Shown here: positions 16,527-24,677 of the stretch, piece after piece
How the letters are laid out: each line of letters opens with the position of its first letter
How positions within the stretch are numbered: position 1 is the stretch's first letter
Source of the DNA: a virus
DNA length: 42,853 bases
IMG/VR virus record: IMGVR_UViG_3300048038_000011
Location: 1-42,853 of that record
Direction: 5' to 3' (one strand)
Position numbers and translations under genes: made by a program
Notes under the pieces: model-generated
Told to the model about the DNA's origin: nothing
What the model saw: the letters and a program-made list of their open reading frames with translations, nothing else
The model's database searches: none

Positions 16527-16814
16527 CTACTTCCTCGAAGTGCGCTTTGTAGTTCTTTTGGCTCCGCGCTTAGCGCTTGTTCTAGCTGGTCCCGCAAAGC
16601 TACGAACAGTAATCTCTTTGCGGATGCGACTTTTGTTGCTTTTTGCCTTGGGGAGCTCCGGTCCATACAAAGCGCCAAAACCCTTTTCTGCCTTCACGTC
16701 TTTTGTCTCCGTGTAAGGACGTTTAGCACCAGCCTCAGACAGTTGGTGGTACGCGCCGCGTTTGAACCGCCGTCTGCCATGAAGAACCAATTCCGTGTTT
16801 TTTAATTCCGCCAT
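16527..16814 (-). CDS. Small basic protein with Arg/Lys-rich tail
   Basis: Encodes 95 residues behind AGGAGGGG. The first half is MAELKNTELVLHGRRRFKRG and the C-terminus is SAKRGAKRTTKRTSRK. It is another member of the set of short basic proteins scattered through the virion module, likely DNA-contacting or capsid-interacting. No family was recognised. Confidence 0.6.
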   Translation of the reverse strand: MAELKNTELVLHGRRRFKRGAYHQLSEAGAKRPYTETKDVKAEKGFGALYGPELPKAKSNKSRIRKEITVRSFAGPARTSAKRGAKRTTKRTSRK

Positions 16815-16842
16815 TTCCCCTCCTGTTCGAAAACCGCTCCTA

Positions 16843-16904
16843 CCAAAACGCCCCTCGCGAGTCGTCCCCGCAAGAGGCGTTTGGTTTGTCTTCGGGAGAA
16901 GACC
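16843..16904 (-). terminator. Terminator-like hairpin pair
   Basis: Minus-strand AACGCCTC pairs across an 18-nt loop with GAGGGGCGTTTTGG and ends in a short T run. Just before it (16888-16903) is a perfect GTCTTC/GAAGAC hairpin with a 4-nt loop. Both follow the stop of the DUF3494-bearing gene, so they probably limit transcription leaving the decoration genes. Confidence 0.5.
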
Positions 16905-16907
16905 CTG

Positions 16908-17921
16908 TTAGAACTGTCCGACGAACGCTAAAAGCTGAACGGTTTCTCCGGATAGATTCTGACCGGATACAACCTCTGACCCAACGGAAGCTGATGCACT
17001 TACAGTCGCAGTGGTAGCCGCAGCAATGGTGACTGCGCCTGTCGTAGTAAGCGCTCTGCCATTAAGCACGCCGCCGCCAAGATTGACTCCGCTTACCGCC
17101 AAAATGTTTCCGTTCACTGTCGACGTTGCTACTGAGGTAAAAGCACTTCCAGCCACAAAAACAACATTTGCGGCTTGTGCGCCGTTGACCAAAGCAATTG
17201 TCTGCCCACTGGCAAGGTTGATCGTTGATCCCGCCACAAACACAAACACGGCACTTGAATTTCCCTGAGCGTCCAAAATGATACCCGTAGGCATCGTCAA
17301 ACTGGTCGACCCAAAATAATTTCCAGGCGTGTACGTCGACGCTGTCGAGCCATTACCGCCCGTGCTCAGGTTAGTCAGTCCAGACAATGTCGGCGTCAAT
17401 CCCTGGTAATAAATGATTGCTGCCGTCAGCGCTGTCTGCGCTGCCTGCGCGGCAACGTTGTCAATCACTGCTGGAGGAGTCAAAGTTCCAGGAGTTGGAA
17501 AACCGGTAATGCTTGTAGTGGGATAGCTCCCGATGTTCCCACCAGTAATGACGGAACTTCCCGTGTTTGTGATGCCGGAATATGCCAACAGCGCATAGTT
17601 AGCGGCAGTACCAAGCCGTGTCGCAACAACAGAGCCGCCACCGCCCCCGGCACTCGCAATAAACCACCGCAAATACCACTGTTGCCGAGCACCAGTTCCC
17701 GTGGGATTGGCATACACCACGTAATTTTTGCTGATGCTTACTTCGCCGCCGATGAGAGCATCAATGTAATAGCTCGGCAGGTTCAGCGTCACCAGATCAC
17801 CCGTGCCAGCGACGTAGGACGCAGGCCCGCTACCACTCCCGACAAAGAGTCCACGCCGTCCAACAAAGTCCGGATAGAGTGGTCCGGCACCGGTACCTTT
17901 TCCAATCGCTGTGAGAATCAC
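16908..17921 (-). CDS. Virion decoration-type protein with inserted DUF3494 ice-binding-like domain
   Basis: Encodes 337 residues from a GTG at 17921 behind AAGGAG. Residues 1-97 and 309-337 align almost residue for residue with the 120-residue protein encoded just upstream (GTGDLVTLNLP, YYIDAL, GTGARQQWYLRWF, NLSGE, GQF). Residues about 100-306 form a DUF3494 domain: LGTAANYALLAYSGITNTGS, TSITGFPTPGTLTPP, Y-TPGNYF, ILDAQGNSSAVFVF, GSTINLASG, INLVNGAQ-like and GNILAVSGVN. DUF3494 folds as a beta-solenoid in ice-binding proteins and bacterial adhesins. Its likely role here is surface display on the capsid. Confidence 0.85.
   Translation of the reverse strand: MILTAIGKGTGAGPLYPDFVGRRGLFVGSGSGPASYVAGTGDLVTLNLPSYYIDALIGGEVSISKNYVVYANPTGTGARQQWYLRWFIASAGGGGGSVVATRLGTAANYALLAYSGITNTGSSVITGGNIGSYPTTSITGFPTPGTLTPPAVIDNVAAQAAQTALTAAIIYYQGLTPTLSGLTNLSTGGNGSTASTYTPGNYFGSTSLTMPTGIILDAQGNSSAVFVFVAGSTINLASGQTIALVNGAQAANVVFVAGSAFTSVATSTVNGNILAVSGVNLGGGVLNGRALTTTGAVTIAAATTATVSASASVGSEVVSGQNLSGETVQLLAFVGQF
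16998..17630 (-). other. DUF3494 domain insertion (about residues 98-308)
   Basis: This DNA is absent from the adjacent paralogous gene. The flanking coding sequence resumes at the equivalent loop of the short paralog (after RWF-x-A-S-A-G, before VGSEV). The borders are Gly-rich (AGGGGGSV) and Ala/Ser-rich (TATVSASAS), typical of linkers around an inserted domain. Confidence 0.75.
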
Positions 17922-17942
17922 GATGACTCCTTGCCGCGACTA

Positions 17943-18305
17943 CTAAAACTGCCCAACCATTGCACCAAGCTGAACCGATTCGCCGGAAAGATTCGTTGCG
18001 CTTGTCACTTCGGTTCCGACTGTGCCCGCAGAAGCCAACGCGTAAAACCAGCGGAGATACCATTGCTGGCGCGCACCAGTTCCTGCAGGTGCTGGGTAAA
18101 CCACATACTTTCCGCTCACGCTTGTCACGCCACCGAGAAGAGCATCAATGTAGTAGTTCGGCAGATTCAGCGTTACCAGATCGCCCGTACCAGCAACGTA
18201 CGACGTCGGTCCAGTACCACTCCCGACAAAGGTCGCACGTCGACCGATAAAGTCCGGATAGAGTGGACCGGCACCACTGCCTTTTACGATTGCTGTGAGA
18301 ACCAT
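17943..18305 (-). CDS. Short paralog of the DUF3494-bearing decoration protein
   Basis: Encodes 120 residues from the ATG at 18305 behind AAGGAG. It shares with its downstream neighbour the blocks GAGPLYPDF-GRR, SYVAGTGDLVTLNLP, YYIDALLGG, GTGARQQWYLRWF and the C-terminal NLSGESVQLGAMVGQF. It is probably the ancestral form without insert. Compact beta-rich protein near the capsid gene, plausibly a head decoration or stabilisation protein. Confidence 0.7.
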   Translation of the reverse strand: MVLTAIVKGSGAGPLYPDFIGRRATFVGSGTGPTSYVAGTGDLVTLNLPNYYIDALLGGVTSVSGKYVVYPAPAGTGARQQWYLRWFYALASAGTVGTEVTSATNLSGESVQLGAMVGQF

Positions 18306-18329
18306 GGTTGCTCCTTGCTGCAATGACTC

Positions 18330-18373
18330 GATGACGGGGTGCGGGAGCGGGCATTGCTGCTCGCTCCCGTCCG
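18330..18373 (-). repeat. Hairpin with partial leader motif
   Basis: GGGAGCG and CGCTCCC (18343-18349 and 18362-18368) form a perfect 7-bp stem between two decoration genes. On the minus strand the loop reads GAGCAGCAATGCCC, resembling the 5' motif of the seven leaders. It may be a truncated copy. There is no T tract, so a terminator role is doubtful. Confidence 0.4.
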
Positions 18374-18376
18374 CAA

Positions 18377-19222
18377 TTAGTCCTGAACCACCGGAACGTA
18401 CTGCAGCTCGATCTTGAACAATTGACCAGCCACCGGAAGATCAATCGCCAAGCCGATAGAAGTGTTGAGCACTGCGGTGGTTACCGTCGGGACATCAACA
18501 GTTCCAGCACCTCCGGCCTTTGGCTGAATCAATACGCCTGCCGCAGGGGTACCTGTGAGTGTTGCGTTGCCCAGAACCGTCGCCGTGCCAAGTTCCTGAA
18601 TGAATCCGTAGTTGCCCGGAGTAATTGAGTTCAAGAACACGACCGGACGAACCGGAATGGCAGTGCCGGCGGCGACTTGGTCAAAGCTGGTCACCAGATT
18701 CGGCGTAGTATTCAACTGCGCCGCCACTGTGCCAACAGATCCACCAGTGACAAGCGTGAAGGTCGGCACCGAACTATAGCCGTATCCGCCCTGCAACACC
18801 GTCGCCGAAGTCACCGTTCCAGCAGAACCAACCACCACCTGAATCAAGGCACCCGTTCCACCATTACCGGCATTGGCTGCGACGTTATAAGTCCCAGCGG
18901 TCTGGCCAGAACCGGCACCGGTAATCACGACCGACTGCACAAAGGTTCCATTGCGCAGGTAACCGACTGTGCCAGTCTTGACGTTGGCCGCTGTCGCGCC
19001 CGAGTCAACCTGCACAAAGCGGTAACGACCGGAGAACAAAGTGCCGTTGGTTGTGTACGACCCTTGGAACGCTTCTTGATTTGTGGCATCGAAGAAGTCG
19101 CCAAGATTCAGGCCGCCTGCCGCGAACGGCTGGCCGGTACGGACGTCAGTGAGCGCGGTCGGCGAGGTAAAGTTTCCGTTATTCCACGCTAACCAAGTAG
19201 GTACAATTGGCTGAAATGGCAT
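18377..19222 (-). CDS. Decoration/structural protein with GxGY-type repeat domain
   Basis: Encodes 281 residues behind GAGG, between the capsid and the decoration genes. The N-terminus is MPFQPIVPTWLAWNNGNFTS. A middle insert (GAGSGQTAGTYNVAANAGNG, then GTVTSATVLQGGYGYSSVPT) is the kind of repeat found in many virion surface proteins (strand, GGxGYxxxP turn). The C-terminal part is beta-rich and ends LFKIELQYVPVVQD. Position directly after the capsid gene supports a head-decoration role. Confidence 0.65.
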   Translation of the reverse strand: MPFQPIVPTWLAWNNGNFTSPTALTDVRTGQPFAAGGLNLGDFFDATNQEAFQGSYTTNGTLFSGRYRFVQVDSGATAANVKTGTVGYLRNGTFVQSVVITGAGSGQTAGTYNVAANAGNGGTGALIQVVVGSAGTVTSATVLQGGYGYSSVPTFTLVTGGSVGTVAAQLNTTPNLVTSFDQVAAGTAIPVRPVVFLNSITPGNYGFIQELGTATVLGNATLTGTPAAGVLIQPKAGGAGTVDVPTVTTAVLNTSIGLAIDLPVAGQLFKIELQYVPVVQD

Positions 19223-19231
19223 TCCATCCTC

Positions 19232-20464
19232 CTATGCCGTGAATCCAAACGCGTAATTTGAATGGCGCGGCTGCACGTTGTACAGATTGATGCCCAACCG
19301 CATAAACAGAGCGTCGATACTCACGTTGTTCGGCATCGGAGCGCGACGAAGACCAAAGTTCCAGCCCTTCTTGTTGGTCGGCCGGATCTTGAAGCTTTCC
19401 GGCTCCAGGAAGTACAGAACTTCCGAAGGCTGAATCACGGTGTTGGAAGGCAACCCAGAACCAGTCGGAGAAGTAGCAACCGGCGCACCGTTCTTGGTGA
19501 ACTGCGGGGTCGTGAACGTCACGGTTGTGGTGCTCGATCCAACGCCATCAGCGAGGTTTGTATTGCCAGCCGCGCCATTCGCAGGAGCCAGCTCAATGAA
19601 GTTTTGAGCCTGAGCCGAAGGAGCCAGCGGATCGGCGTAAATATCCACGCCGTTAAAGTTCAAACCATCCCACTTAATGTCGTGCCGTGTATTCGAAATA
19701 TCGCGGCGCTGCGCATCGAGGGCAACGGCAATGGCCTTAAACCCGAAAACGTTGGTGATACCCAACGTCGGATTTCCGCCAGTCACCTTGCACTGCGACC
19801 ACAACTGCATCAGAGCAGCAAAGTCAATCTGCCCAGTGCCACCTGCCGAAGTTCCCAGATACAGCGGCGTCGAGTTCAGCGCGGTTCCGATGTTCCCGTT
19901 GCGCGCCTGGCCACCGTAGTTCGCGTAGATGTTGCCGTACACGGACGGATCGATGCCATTGTTCAACGCCTCATCAAGACCGTTAATAGTCTTAATGCGA
20001 TTGTCGGAAATCGTGGCGGCAGAGGCTTGGCCGTGACGGAACGAATCCATCTCCTGCATGGTGTTCATGGTCATCACCATGGCTTCCATGTAGAGCTGAT
20101 ACTCGTCCACAATTCTCGACGGACCGGAGTTAATCACGCCTCCGGTGCCGGAACCGTCATCCATCTCCCAGTCGTCCAGCGGATACCAAGTGGCATACGC
20201 CTTCGGCAGGAATTTAATGCCGGTGTTAATCTGCTGACGGGTCACGGTGACGGTCTGGCCGGGGTTCACAGCAGCGCCCTGCGTGCGCCCGTAGAGGATG
20301 CCTTCCATCATGCCCGCGCCGCCCAGGAATTCATCCCAGACGCCTGCTCTGCGGAGCTTCGCCTGGAACGGAGTATCCACGAAGAGGTTGTTAAAAACTA
20401 CGTTCTTCCGAACACTCTCAAGGTTCGATGCGTCGATTTCGTTATAGAGCGGATCGGTTGGCAC
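19232..20464 (-). CDS. Major capsid protein (HK97-like fold)
   Basis: Encodes 410 residues from the GTG at 20464 behind AAGGTG. It starts directly downstream of leader E and follows the scaffold gene, the canonical order. The N-arm is ESVRKNVVFNNLFVDTPFQAKLRRAG. A central helical region holds RIVDEYQLYMEAMVMTMNTMQEMDSFRHG. P-domain and A-domain-like segments follow (FGFKAIAVALDAQRRDIS, HDIKWDGLNFNGVDIYADP). The C-terminus is SIDALFMRLGINLYNVQPR. There is no N-terminal protease or delta domain, in line with a separate scaffold protein. Strong by size, order and pattern. Confidence 0.85.
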   Translation of the reverse strand: MPTDPLYNEIDASNLESVRKNVVFNNLFVDTPFQAKLRRAGVWDEFLGGAGMMEGILYGRTQGAAVNPGQTVTVTRQQINTGIKFLPKAYATWYPLDDWEMDDGSGTGGVINSGPSRIVDEYQLYMEAMVMTMNTMQEMDSFRHGQASAATISDNRIKTINGLDEALNNGIDPSVYGNIYANYGGQARNGNIGTALNSTPLYLGTSAGGTGQIDFAALMQLWSQCKVTGGNPTLGITNVFGFKAIAVALDAQRRDISNTRHDIKWDGLNFNGVDIYADPLAPSAQAQNFIELAPANGAAGNTNLADGVGSSTTTVTFTTPQFTKNGAPVATSPTGSGLPSNTVIQPSEVLYFLEPESFKIRPTNKKGWNFGLRRAPMPNNVSIDALFMRLGINLYNVQPRHSNYAFGFTA

Positions 20465-20488
20465 TGGTCACCTTCTTGGGTATGAAAT

Positions 20489-20562
20489 AGAAATGGCCCA
20501 AGCCATTTCTGGTCTTGAGCCATTGCTGATTCCCAAAGAGGGGGGCATGCGTCTCGGCTAAT
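20489..20562 (-). promoter_or_regulatory. Leader E: two-hairpin 5' leader of the capsid gene
   Basis: The 5' motif is GAGACGCATGC (20545-20555). Hairpin 1 is CCC-TCTTT-GGG (20532-20542). The leader ATG at 20523 opens MAQDQKW. Hairpin 2 is AGAAATGGC/GCCATTTCT (20489-20510). The leader frame is not in phase with the capsid gene. No clear promoter lies in the 25 nt after the scaffold stop, so this copy may act on a read-through or processed transcript. Confidence 0.7.
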
Positions 20563-20587
20563 CTTTTTGTCCTGCAACTTCAAACGA

Positions 20588-21586
20588 TTACGCTGCGGCA
20601 GTCTCTGAAATCTCCTGCCGGATCGCCTGCGATGTTGCCTGCCGACGCTGCGAATCATTCAAGTTCAACGGATCGGGCCGTTCATTGGCCTTCACTGCAC
20701 GCGCCACATCAGCAAAGCGAGAAGGCTGCGAAATCCGCACATCCGGGTTCGATCCAACCTTTTCAGCCCACTTTCGATCAGTTTCCTCAATCGCTTTTTG
20801 GCGTGCGACTTCGGCTTCCTTCAGCTTCGCTTCAAAGGGTGCTGCGGCTTCCTGCCGAACCTTTGCATCATGCTCTTCTTGCGCCTTACGCTGAATCTCG
20901 GCCTGTTTTCCTGCAAAGTCATACTTCCGCGACACGTAATCACGGAACGGCAACCGAGCATTGGTAGCTTCTTCAGAGAGCTTGTCAAAGGAATCGGGAA
21001 GGAACTGGCCACCAGACAAACGCTGGTATTCCTGCATGGCCCAGCCAACATTGCTAATTCCGGTGCCCAAACGTTGGTCAATCGCTTCCATCGTGAATGT
21101 CGGGCTACCAGGGGTGCTACCGGGAGCGCCAGCCACATAACGACCCTGCGGATCGCGCGGCTGTGTGGTTGCTTCCTGCGGTTTATAGTTCGGCGCTTCA
21201 GTGGGAACAAATCCGGCAGCGCGTGCGGCTTCATTCTGCGCACGGTAGAAGGCGGCTTGCGCTTCCAAGTTTGCCTTTTCGGTTCCCCAAGTATTCAATG
21301 CCGGCGCAATCTCTTTGTCGTAGAATTCCGCGTTAGAACGCTGAGCAATTTCGGCCGCTTCTTTTGCTGCTGCGGCATCCTTCCGTTCTTGCTCTGCTTT
21401 TTCAGCTTCTTTCTGTGCAGCCAAGCGCTCTTGTTCGGCTTTTGTGGCTGCTTCCCCTGCAGTCTTCCGTTCTTGTTCCGCGGTAGTCAAGACTCCGGTG
21501 AATGCGGTGATCGCTTTTGCATCGAGTGCGGCGATCTGCTCGTCAGTCAATCCGGATTGCTTCAAAATCTCATTCACTGTCGGCAT
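20588..21586 (-). CDS. Scaffold protein
   Basis: Encodes 332 residues behind GGGAGAG. It begins MPTVNEILKQSGLTDEQIAA. A long Ala/Glu/Lys coiled coil spans about residues 35-125 (AEQERKTAGEAATKAEQERL), then a Pro/Gly/Thr linker (QEATTQPRDPQGRYVAG), a second helical half (KYDFAGKQAEIQRKAQEEHD) and a basic C-terminus. The elongated acidic/helical composition and its place directly upstream of the capsid gene are typical of internal scaffolds. Confidence 0.8.
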   Translation of the reverse strand: MPTVNEILKQSGLTDEQIAALDAKAITAFTGVLTTAEQERKTAGEAATKAEQERLAAQKEAEKAEQERKDAAAAKEAAEIAQRSNAEFYDKEIAPALNTWGTEKANLEAQAAFYRAQNEAARAAGFVPTEAPNYKPQEATTQPRDPQGRYVAGAPGSTPGSPTFTMEAIDQRLGTGISNVGWAMQEYQRLSGGQFLPDSFDKLSEEATNARLPFRDYVSRKYDFAGKQAEIQRKAQEEHDAKVRQEAAAPFEAKLKEAEVARQKAIEETDRKWAEKVGSNPDVRISQPSRFADVARAVKANERPDPLNLNDSQRRQATSQAIRQEISETAAA

Positions 21587-21607
21587 TTTTTGTTCTCTCC
21601 CGAAGCG

Positions 21608-21928
21608 TTAGTATTGCGGTTGCTGGCCCATCGGTGTTGGCTGTGGCGGACTTACCAAAGCTGTTTGCATTTCTTGAATTCCTTGAGAAACTTTCTCAGC
21701 ACCCGAGGCAAGACGCGGATCAGAAGCAGCCATTTGCTTGGCTGTCTGATACCAACGCGCAAGCAACATCTGCATTGGATTAGCAGGAGCTTGCGAAGGG
21801 GGGCCTTGCTGAGGAGCATTTTGATCCGGCGAAGGAGTAGCGCCCTGCGGCGGAGCACCAGCTCCCTGATCGGGAGGCGGTGCACCTTGGTCTTGACCTT
21901 GCGGCATGGGTTGAGAGCCTGTAGCCAT
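21608..21928 (-). CDS. Pro/Gln-rich small protein
   Basis: Encodes 106 residues behind AGGAG. Residues 1-50 are almost only P, Q, G, A and D. A helical middle (MQMLLARWYQTAKQMAASDP) is followed by a short Pro-rich end (PPQPTPMGQQPQY). Such proteins between portal and scaffold genes often assist head assembly. No family was recognised; role inferred from position. Confidence 0.6.
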   Translation of the reverse strand: MATGSQPMPQGQDQGAPPPDQGAGAPPQGATPSPDQNAPQQGPPSQAPANPMQMLLARWYQTAKQMAASDPRLASGAEKVSQGIQEMQTALVSPPQPTPMGQQPQY

Positions 21929-21988
21929 TACTGAATCTCCTAAGTTGATATCCCCAACGGCAGCATAGCTACCGTTGGGGAAAGGTAA

Positions 21989-22096
21989 CTACGCCTTGAT
22001 GGCGCTCCGCTTGCCGCGACCCTTGCGACCACGAGCCTTGCGGCCCTTCTTCAGATGGCTAACCTTCACTGCGCTTGCCTTGCGACGCTTTGCCAT
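21989..22096 (-). CDS. 35-residue basic peptide
   Basis: The ATG at 22096 lies behind GGAGGAA. The product MAKRRKASAVKVSHLKKGRK and its Arg/Lys/Gly C-terminus are nearly half basic residues, like a protamine or minor core peptide. It resembles the 37-residue basic peptide upstream of the large terminase gene (shared MAK, HLKK/HLRK, KR-rich end). It is first in its unit, right after leader F. The frame is also open in phase with the leader peptide MAQDQKW, but the strong ribosome binding site marks 22096 as the start. Confidence 0.7.
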   Translation of the reverse strand: MAKRRKASAVKVSHLKKGRKARGRKGRGKRSAIKA

Positions 22097-22120
22097 GGTG
22101 TTCCTCCTTGGATGCAAAAT

Positions 22121-22235
22121 AGAAATGGCCCAAGGCCATTTCTGGTCTTGAGCCATTGCTGATTCCCCAAGGAGGGGGGGCATGCCGCTCAAAAGATTCT
22201 GTTAGAGCTATAGGCCGAATTTTTTTTCGCGTCAA
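22121..22235 (-). promoter_or_regulatory. Leader F: promoter plus two-hairpin 5' leader
   Basis: The promoter is TTGACG (22230-22235), 17-bp spacer, TATAGC (22207-22212). The 5' motif is present as GAGCGGCATGC. Hairpin 1 is CCCC/GGGG (22165-22177), the leader ATG is at 22156, and hairpin 2 is a near-perfect AGAAATGGCC/GGCCATTTCT (22121-22143) followed by ATTTTG. Confidence 0.75.
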
Positions 22236-22244
22236 GTGTTATTT

Positions 22245-22484
22245 TTACAAAACTGTCTCACCTACATCCAGAATCTTGCGGATTTCCTCTGCTTGAGCAT
22301 CAGAAATCTTAGTACGCTGTTCAAGGTTTACTCCCTGCACCGATCCTTGGTTGTATTGGACTACCATCTTTCCTGTCGTTTTTGTTGCCTGGAGCAACTC
22401 GTTGACTTGCTGAATGTCCGCAGGTAATTCAACGCTTACCTCGGTCTGGTAGTAGTCTTTTTGAACTTTGATTTGGACTGCCAT
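22245..22484 (-). CDS. Hypothetical 79-residue protein next to the portal gene
   Basis: Behind AAGGAGA. Sequence MAVQIKVQKDYYQTEVSVEL, then helices ADIQQVNELLQATKTTGKMV and ISDAQAEEIRKILDVGETVL. A compact alpha/beta protein of unknown family, 9 nt after the portal stop. Its conserved place between portal and scaffold suggests a head-assembly accessory role. Confidence 0.65.
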   Translation of the reverse strand: MAVQIKVQKDYYQTEVSVELPADIQQVNELLQATKTTGKMVVQYNQGSVQGVNLEQRTKISDAQAEEIRKILDVGETVL

Positions 22485-22493
22485 GTCTTCTCC

Positions 22494-24572
22494 TTAGCTC
22501 TCCGTCACAACCGTGCGCGGTTCTCCACCTTGCGCGCCTTTTTGTTTGATCTTGGGTGGTTTTTCTCCCGATGACGGTCGACCACCGCCAGATCCCTTGC
22601 CGCCACCACCGCCTTTACCGCCGCCCTTTCCACCGCCACCACCTTCTTCGGGTGGCTGAATTCCAAGCTGTTTCATAAACTGCTGCGCTGCCGCTGCTGC
22701 AAGAATCTTCAGTTTCTGCGATTCCAGTTCTTCGTTGAACCACTTCTCATGCTCTGTATTTCCTTTAACTTCGCCGTAGTTTGGAATATCGAGGTTCTTC
22801 ATCACTGTCGACCAAGAAATCGGCGCACCGCCGCGCTTCAATTGCAGCATCATTAATTGACGTTGCATCTGCGTCACCTTCAACAGCGTGCTAGGCACCG
22901 ATACCAGCCGAATCTGCTTGGCAAACCAACGTGCACGCGTCAGTTGGTTATAGTGCGACGGATCTTCTGGAAAATTGCCTTGGACCATTTCATCCGGCAA
23001 ATGGCTTGGCACCAGATCATCGGGATTAAAATCAAAAACTTCGCGCGCAATGTTGTCTGGACCTACATATTCCATGATTCGCTTGACGTTAAACCATTGC
23101 AAAATCAGGAATTTCATACGATACCCAACAGCCTTGTTCGCCTTTTCAATGCGCGCGGCAATTCCCTTTGCAATCGGGCCAATGGATTCCAGCATCTTGT
23201 CGGCTGTATCGTTGGCAATGTTCATCTTCATGTTTTGAAGATTGCCAAGATCAGTCAGGCCCAATTGCGCCTGTTTGGCCTCTTTCAGATACTTTAAGAA
23301 CGTGAAGTGCGCTGAATCTACGCGAACAGTATCGGGAAGAATTGACTGAAGAATGTCTCTGGGCTTTCCGTCAACTCCATAGCGCACATCTTGTTCAAAG
23401 ATGTCAAAATGCTCAATCTTTGCGCCGCCTGTGGCTGTGTGGTCATAGCCAATCGGCGGATTCAAGGTGATCGTAATGACATCATCGATCTTGCGCTCAA
23501 TTTTGCGCGTTGTTGTTTCGATTGACGCCACATCGCCAACCAAAGAACGTCCCAGCGGTTCCCAAGCCCAATCATCCACGGTGTATTGAATCACAGGAAT
23601 CTTGCCATCCCAGTCAAAACTGGGTCCGTCGTACAGAGGCCGATCAAGACCGTTGGATGTAATGATGAGCCGCAGGTTGGGATAGACGCGGCAGTCTTCT
23701 ACCGTTGCCGGCCGCAAGTGCGGCATACCATTGTGCATGCCACCAAAAATCAGTTGGCCAACATAGGGAACCTTGTAGAACCAACTGGTGCCAATGTCGC
23801 CCATTGGCAACTCATAACCAGTATTGTTGATTCGCAGATCGCGAACAAATGTATAGCGGATCTCGCAATAGAGGTTGCCAAAGCTGCGATTCGGGCCACC
23901 GTAGCGGAATCGTTCGGCGTAATCCATTCGCCGCGCTTGAACTTGTGTCTTGTAGCTACGCGGACCAACAGTTTGAAGTTTTCCCTGAAACAAAGGAAAG
24001 CGCCCATGTGCTTCCGCGATTGGCATGTAATCGTAAACGGTGACGGCATAAGCATCCTGTACATCATTGCTTCGAGGAATCTGAACAGGGACTACGTCCA
24101 ACAAGCCCAAAGCATCGAACACCATTTTGCGTTCGCCGTAGCCGTATTCATCTGCACGCACCTTCGGCCACAAATAACCGATGCCGGTAACACTGGCGTA
24201 CTGCAATACCTTCAGAATCTGAAAAGGAAAATCCGATTCAAGGTAAACGCATTTCGATACCTTGGTCAGCATTTCTGCCATTTGCTTGAATGAAGGAATA
24301 TCCGATCCATATCCGGCAATTTCACGGACTTCTGACAAAGTTTCGCAGAATTTCCGAATGTCGTACTTTAGCTCATTGGTGACAAGGGTAGATCGCGACT
24401 TATCGCGAAAAATGGCATCGAAAATGCGCATATTCGTGCCCAGGTTCTTGTAGCACGTCTGGCCTTCAAGAAAACCTTCACCTTCTGCGATTTGTTCTTC
24501 TACCCATCCAGCGCGCTGTTCAGGCAAGGATTCGAAAGATGGTGCCTGCCAAGCTACAGTCTCGAGTTCCAT
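22494..24572 (-). CDS. Portal protein
   Basis: Encodes 692 residues from the ATG at 24572. Portal-like features are the N-terminal helical part (RAGWVEEQIAEGEGFLEGQ, RIFDAIFRDKSRSTLVTNEL), the central beta/alpha core (GKIPVIQYTVDDWAWEPLGR, VASIETTTRKIERKIDDVI), the long stem helices and a C-terminal region (GVDGKPRDILQSILPDTVR). The last 50 residues are low complexity (Gly/Lys tracts), possibly a flexible tail. Gene order terminase, portal, scaffold, capsid supports the call strongly. Confidence 0.85.
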   Translation of the reverse strand: MELETVAWQAPSFESLPEQRAGWVEEQIAEGEGFLEGQTCYKNLGTNMRIFDAIFRDKSRSTLVTNELKYDIRKFCETLSEVREIAGYGSDIPSFKQMAEMLTKVSKCVYLESDFPFQILKVLQYASVTGIGYLWPKVRADEYGYGERKMVFDALGLLDVVPVQIPRSNDVQDAYAVTVYDYMPIAEAHGRFPLFQGKLQTVGPRSYKTQVQARRMDYAERFRYGGPNRSFGNLYCEIRYTFVRDLRINNTGYELPMGDIGTSWFYKVPYVGQLIFGGMHNGMPHLRPATVEDCRVYPNLRLIITSNGLDRPLYDGPSFDWDGKIPVIQYTVDDWAWEPLGRSLVGDVASIETTTRKIERKIDDVITITLNPPIGYDHTATGGAKIEHFDIFEQDVRYGVDGKPRDILQSILPDTVRVDSAHFTFLKYLKEAKQAQLGLTDLGNLQNMKMNIANDTADKMLESIGPIAKGIAARIEKANKAVGYRMKFLILQWFNVKRIMEYVGPDNIAREVFDFNPDDLVPSHLPDEMVQGNFPEDPSHYNQLTRARWFAKQIRLVSVPSTLLKVTQMQRQLMMLQLKRGGAPISWSTVMKNLDIPNYGEVKGNTEHEKWFNEELESQKLKILAAAAAQQFMKQLGIQPPEEGGGGGKGGGKGGGGGKGSGGGRPSSGEKPPKIKQKGAQGGEPRTVVTES

Positions 24573-24576
24573 AGAT

Positions 24577-24598
24577 CACCGTTTCCATGCTCGGTGAG
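24577..24598 (-). promoter_or_regulatory. Hairpin in the portal 5' leader
   Basis: TCACC pairs with GGTGA around a 12-nt loop containing GAGCATGG, immediately upstream of the portal ATG. The 3' arm carries the GGTGA that would serve as ribosome binding site, so the hairpin could modulate portal translation. Confidence 0.45.
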
Positions 24599-24608
24599 TT
24601 ATTGAGCT

Positions 24609-24677
24609 ATTGCGCATAGTAGGCAAATTTAACTTACACGTCTACGCTAATTTTACATAGCGTAAGTTATGCGCAAT
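24609..24677 (-). promoter_or_regulatory. Portal promoter within composite inverted repeat
   Basis: Promoter TAGACG (24639-24644), 17-bp spacer, TACTAT (24616-24621). An outer inverted repeat ATTGCGCATA (24609-24618) / TATGCGCAAT (24668-24677) overlaps the -10 box. An inner repeat AACTTAC/GTAAGTT lies inside. The stop of the upstream gene directly abuts it at 24678. Confidence 0.65.

Noticed and set aside
20563-20587. Promoter in front of leader E (capsid gene)
   Set aside because: Only 25 nt after the scaffold stop; TTGAAG-N17-TAGCCG lacks a credible -10 box.
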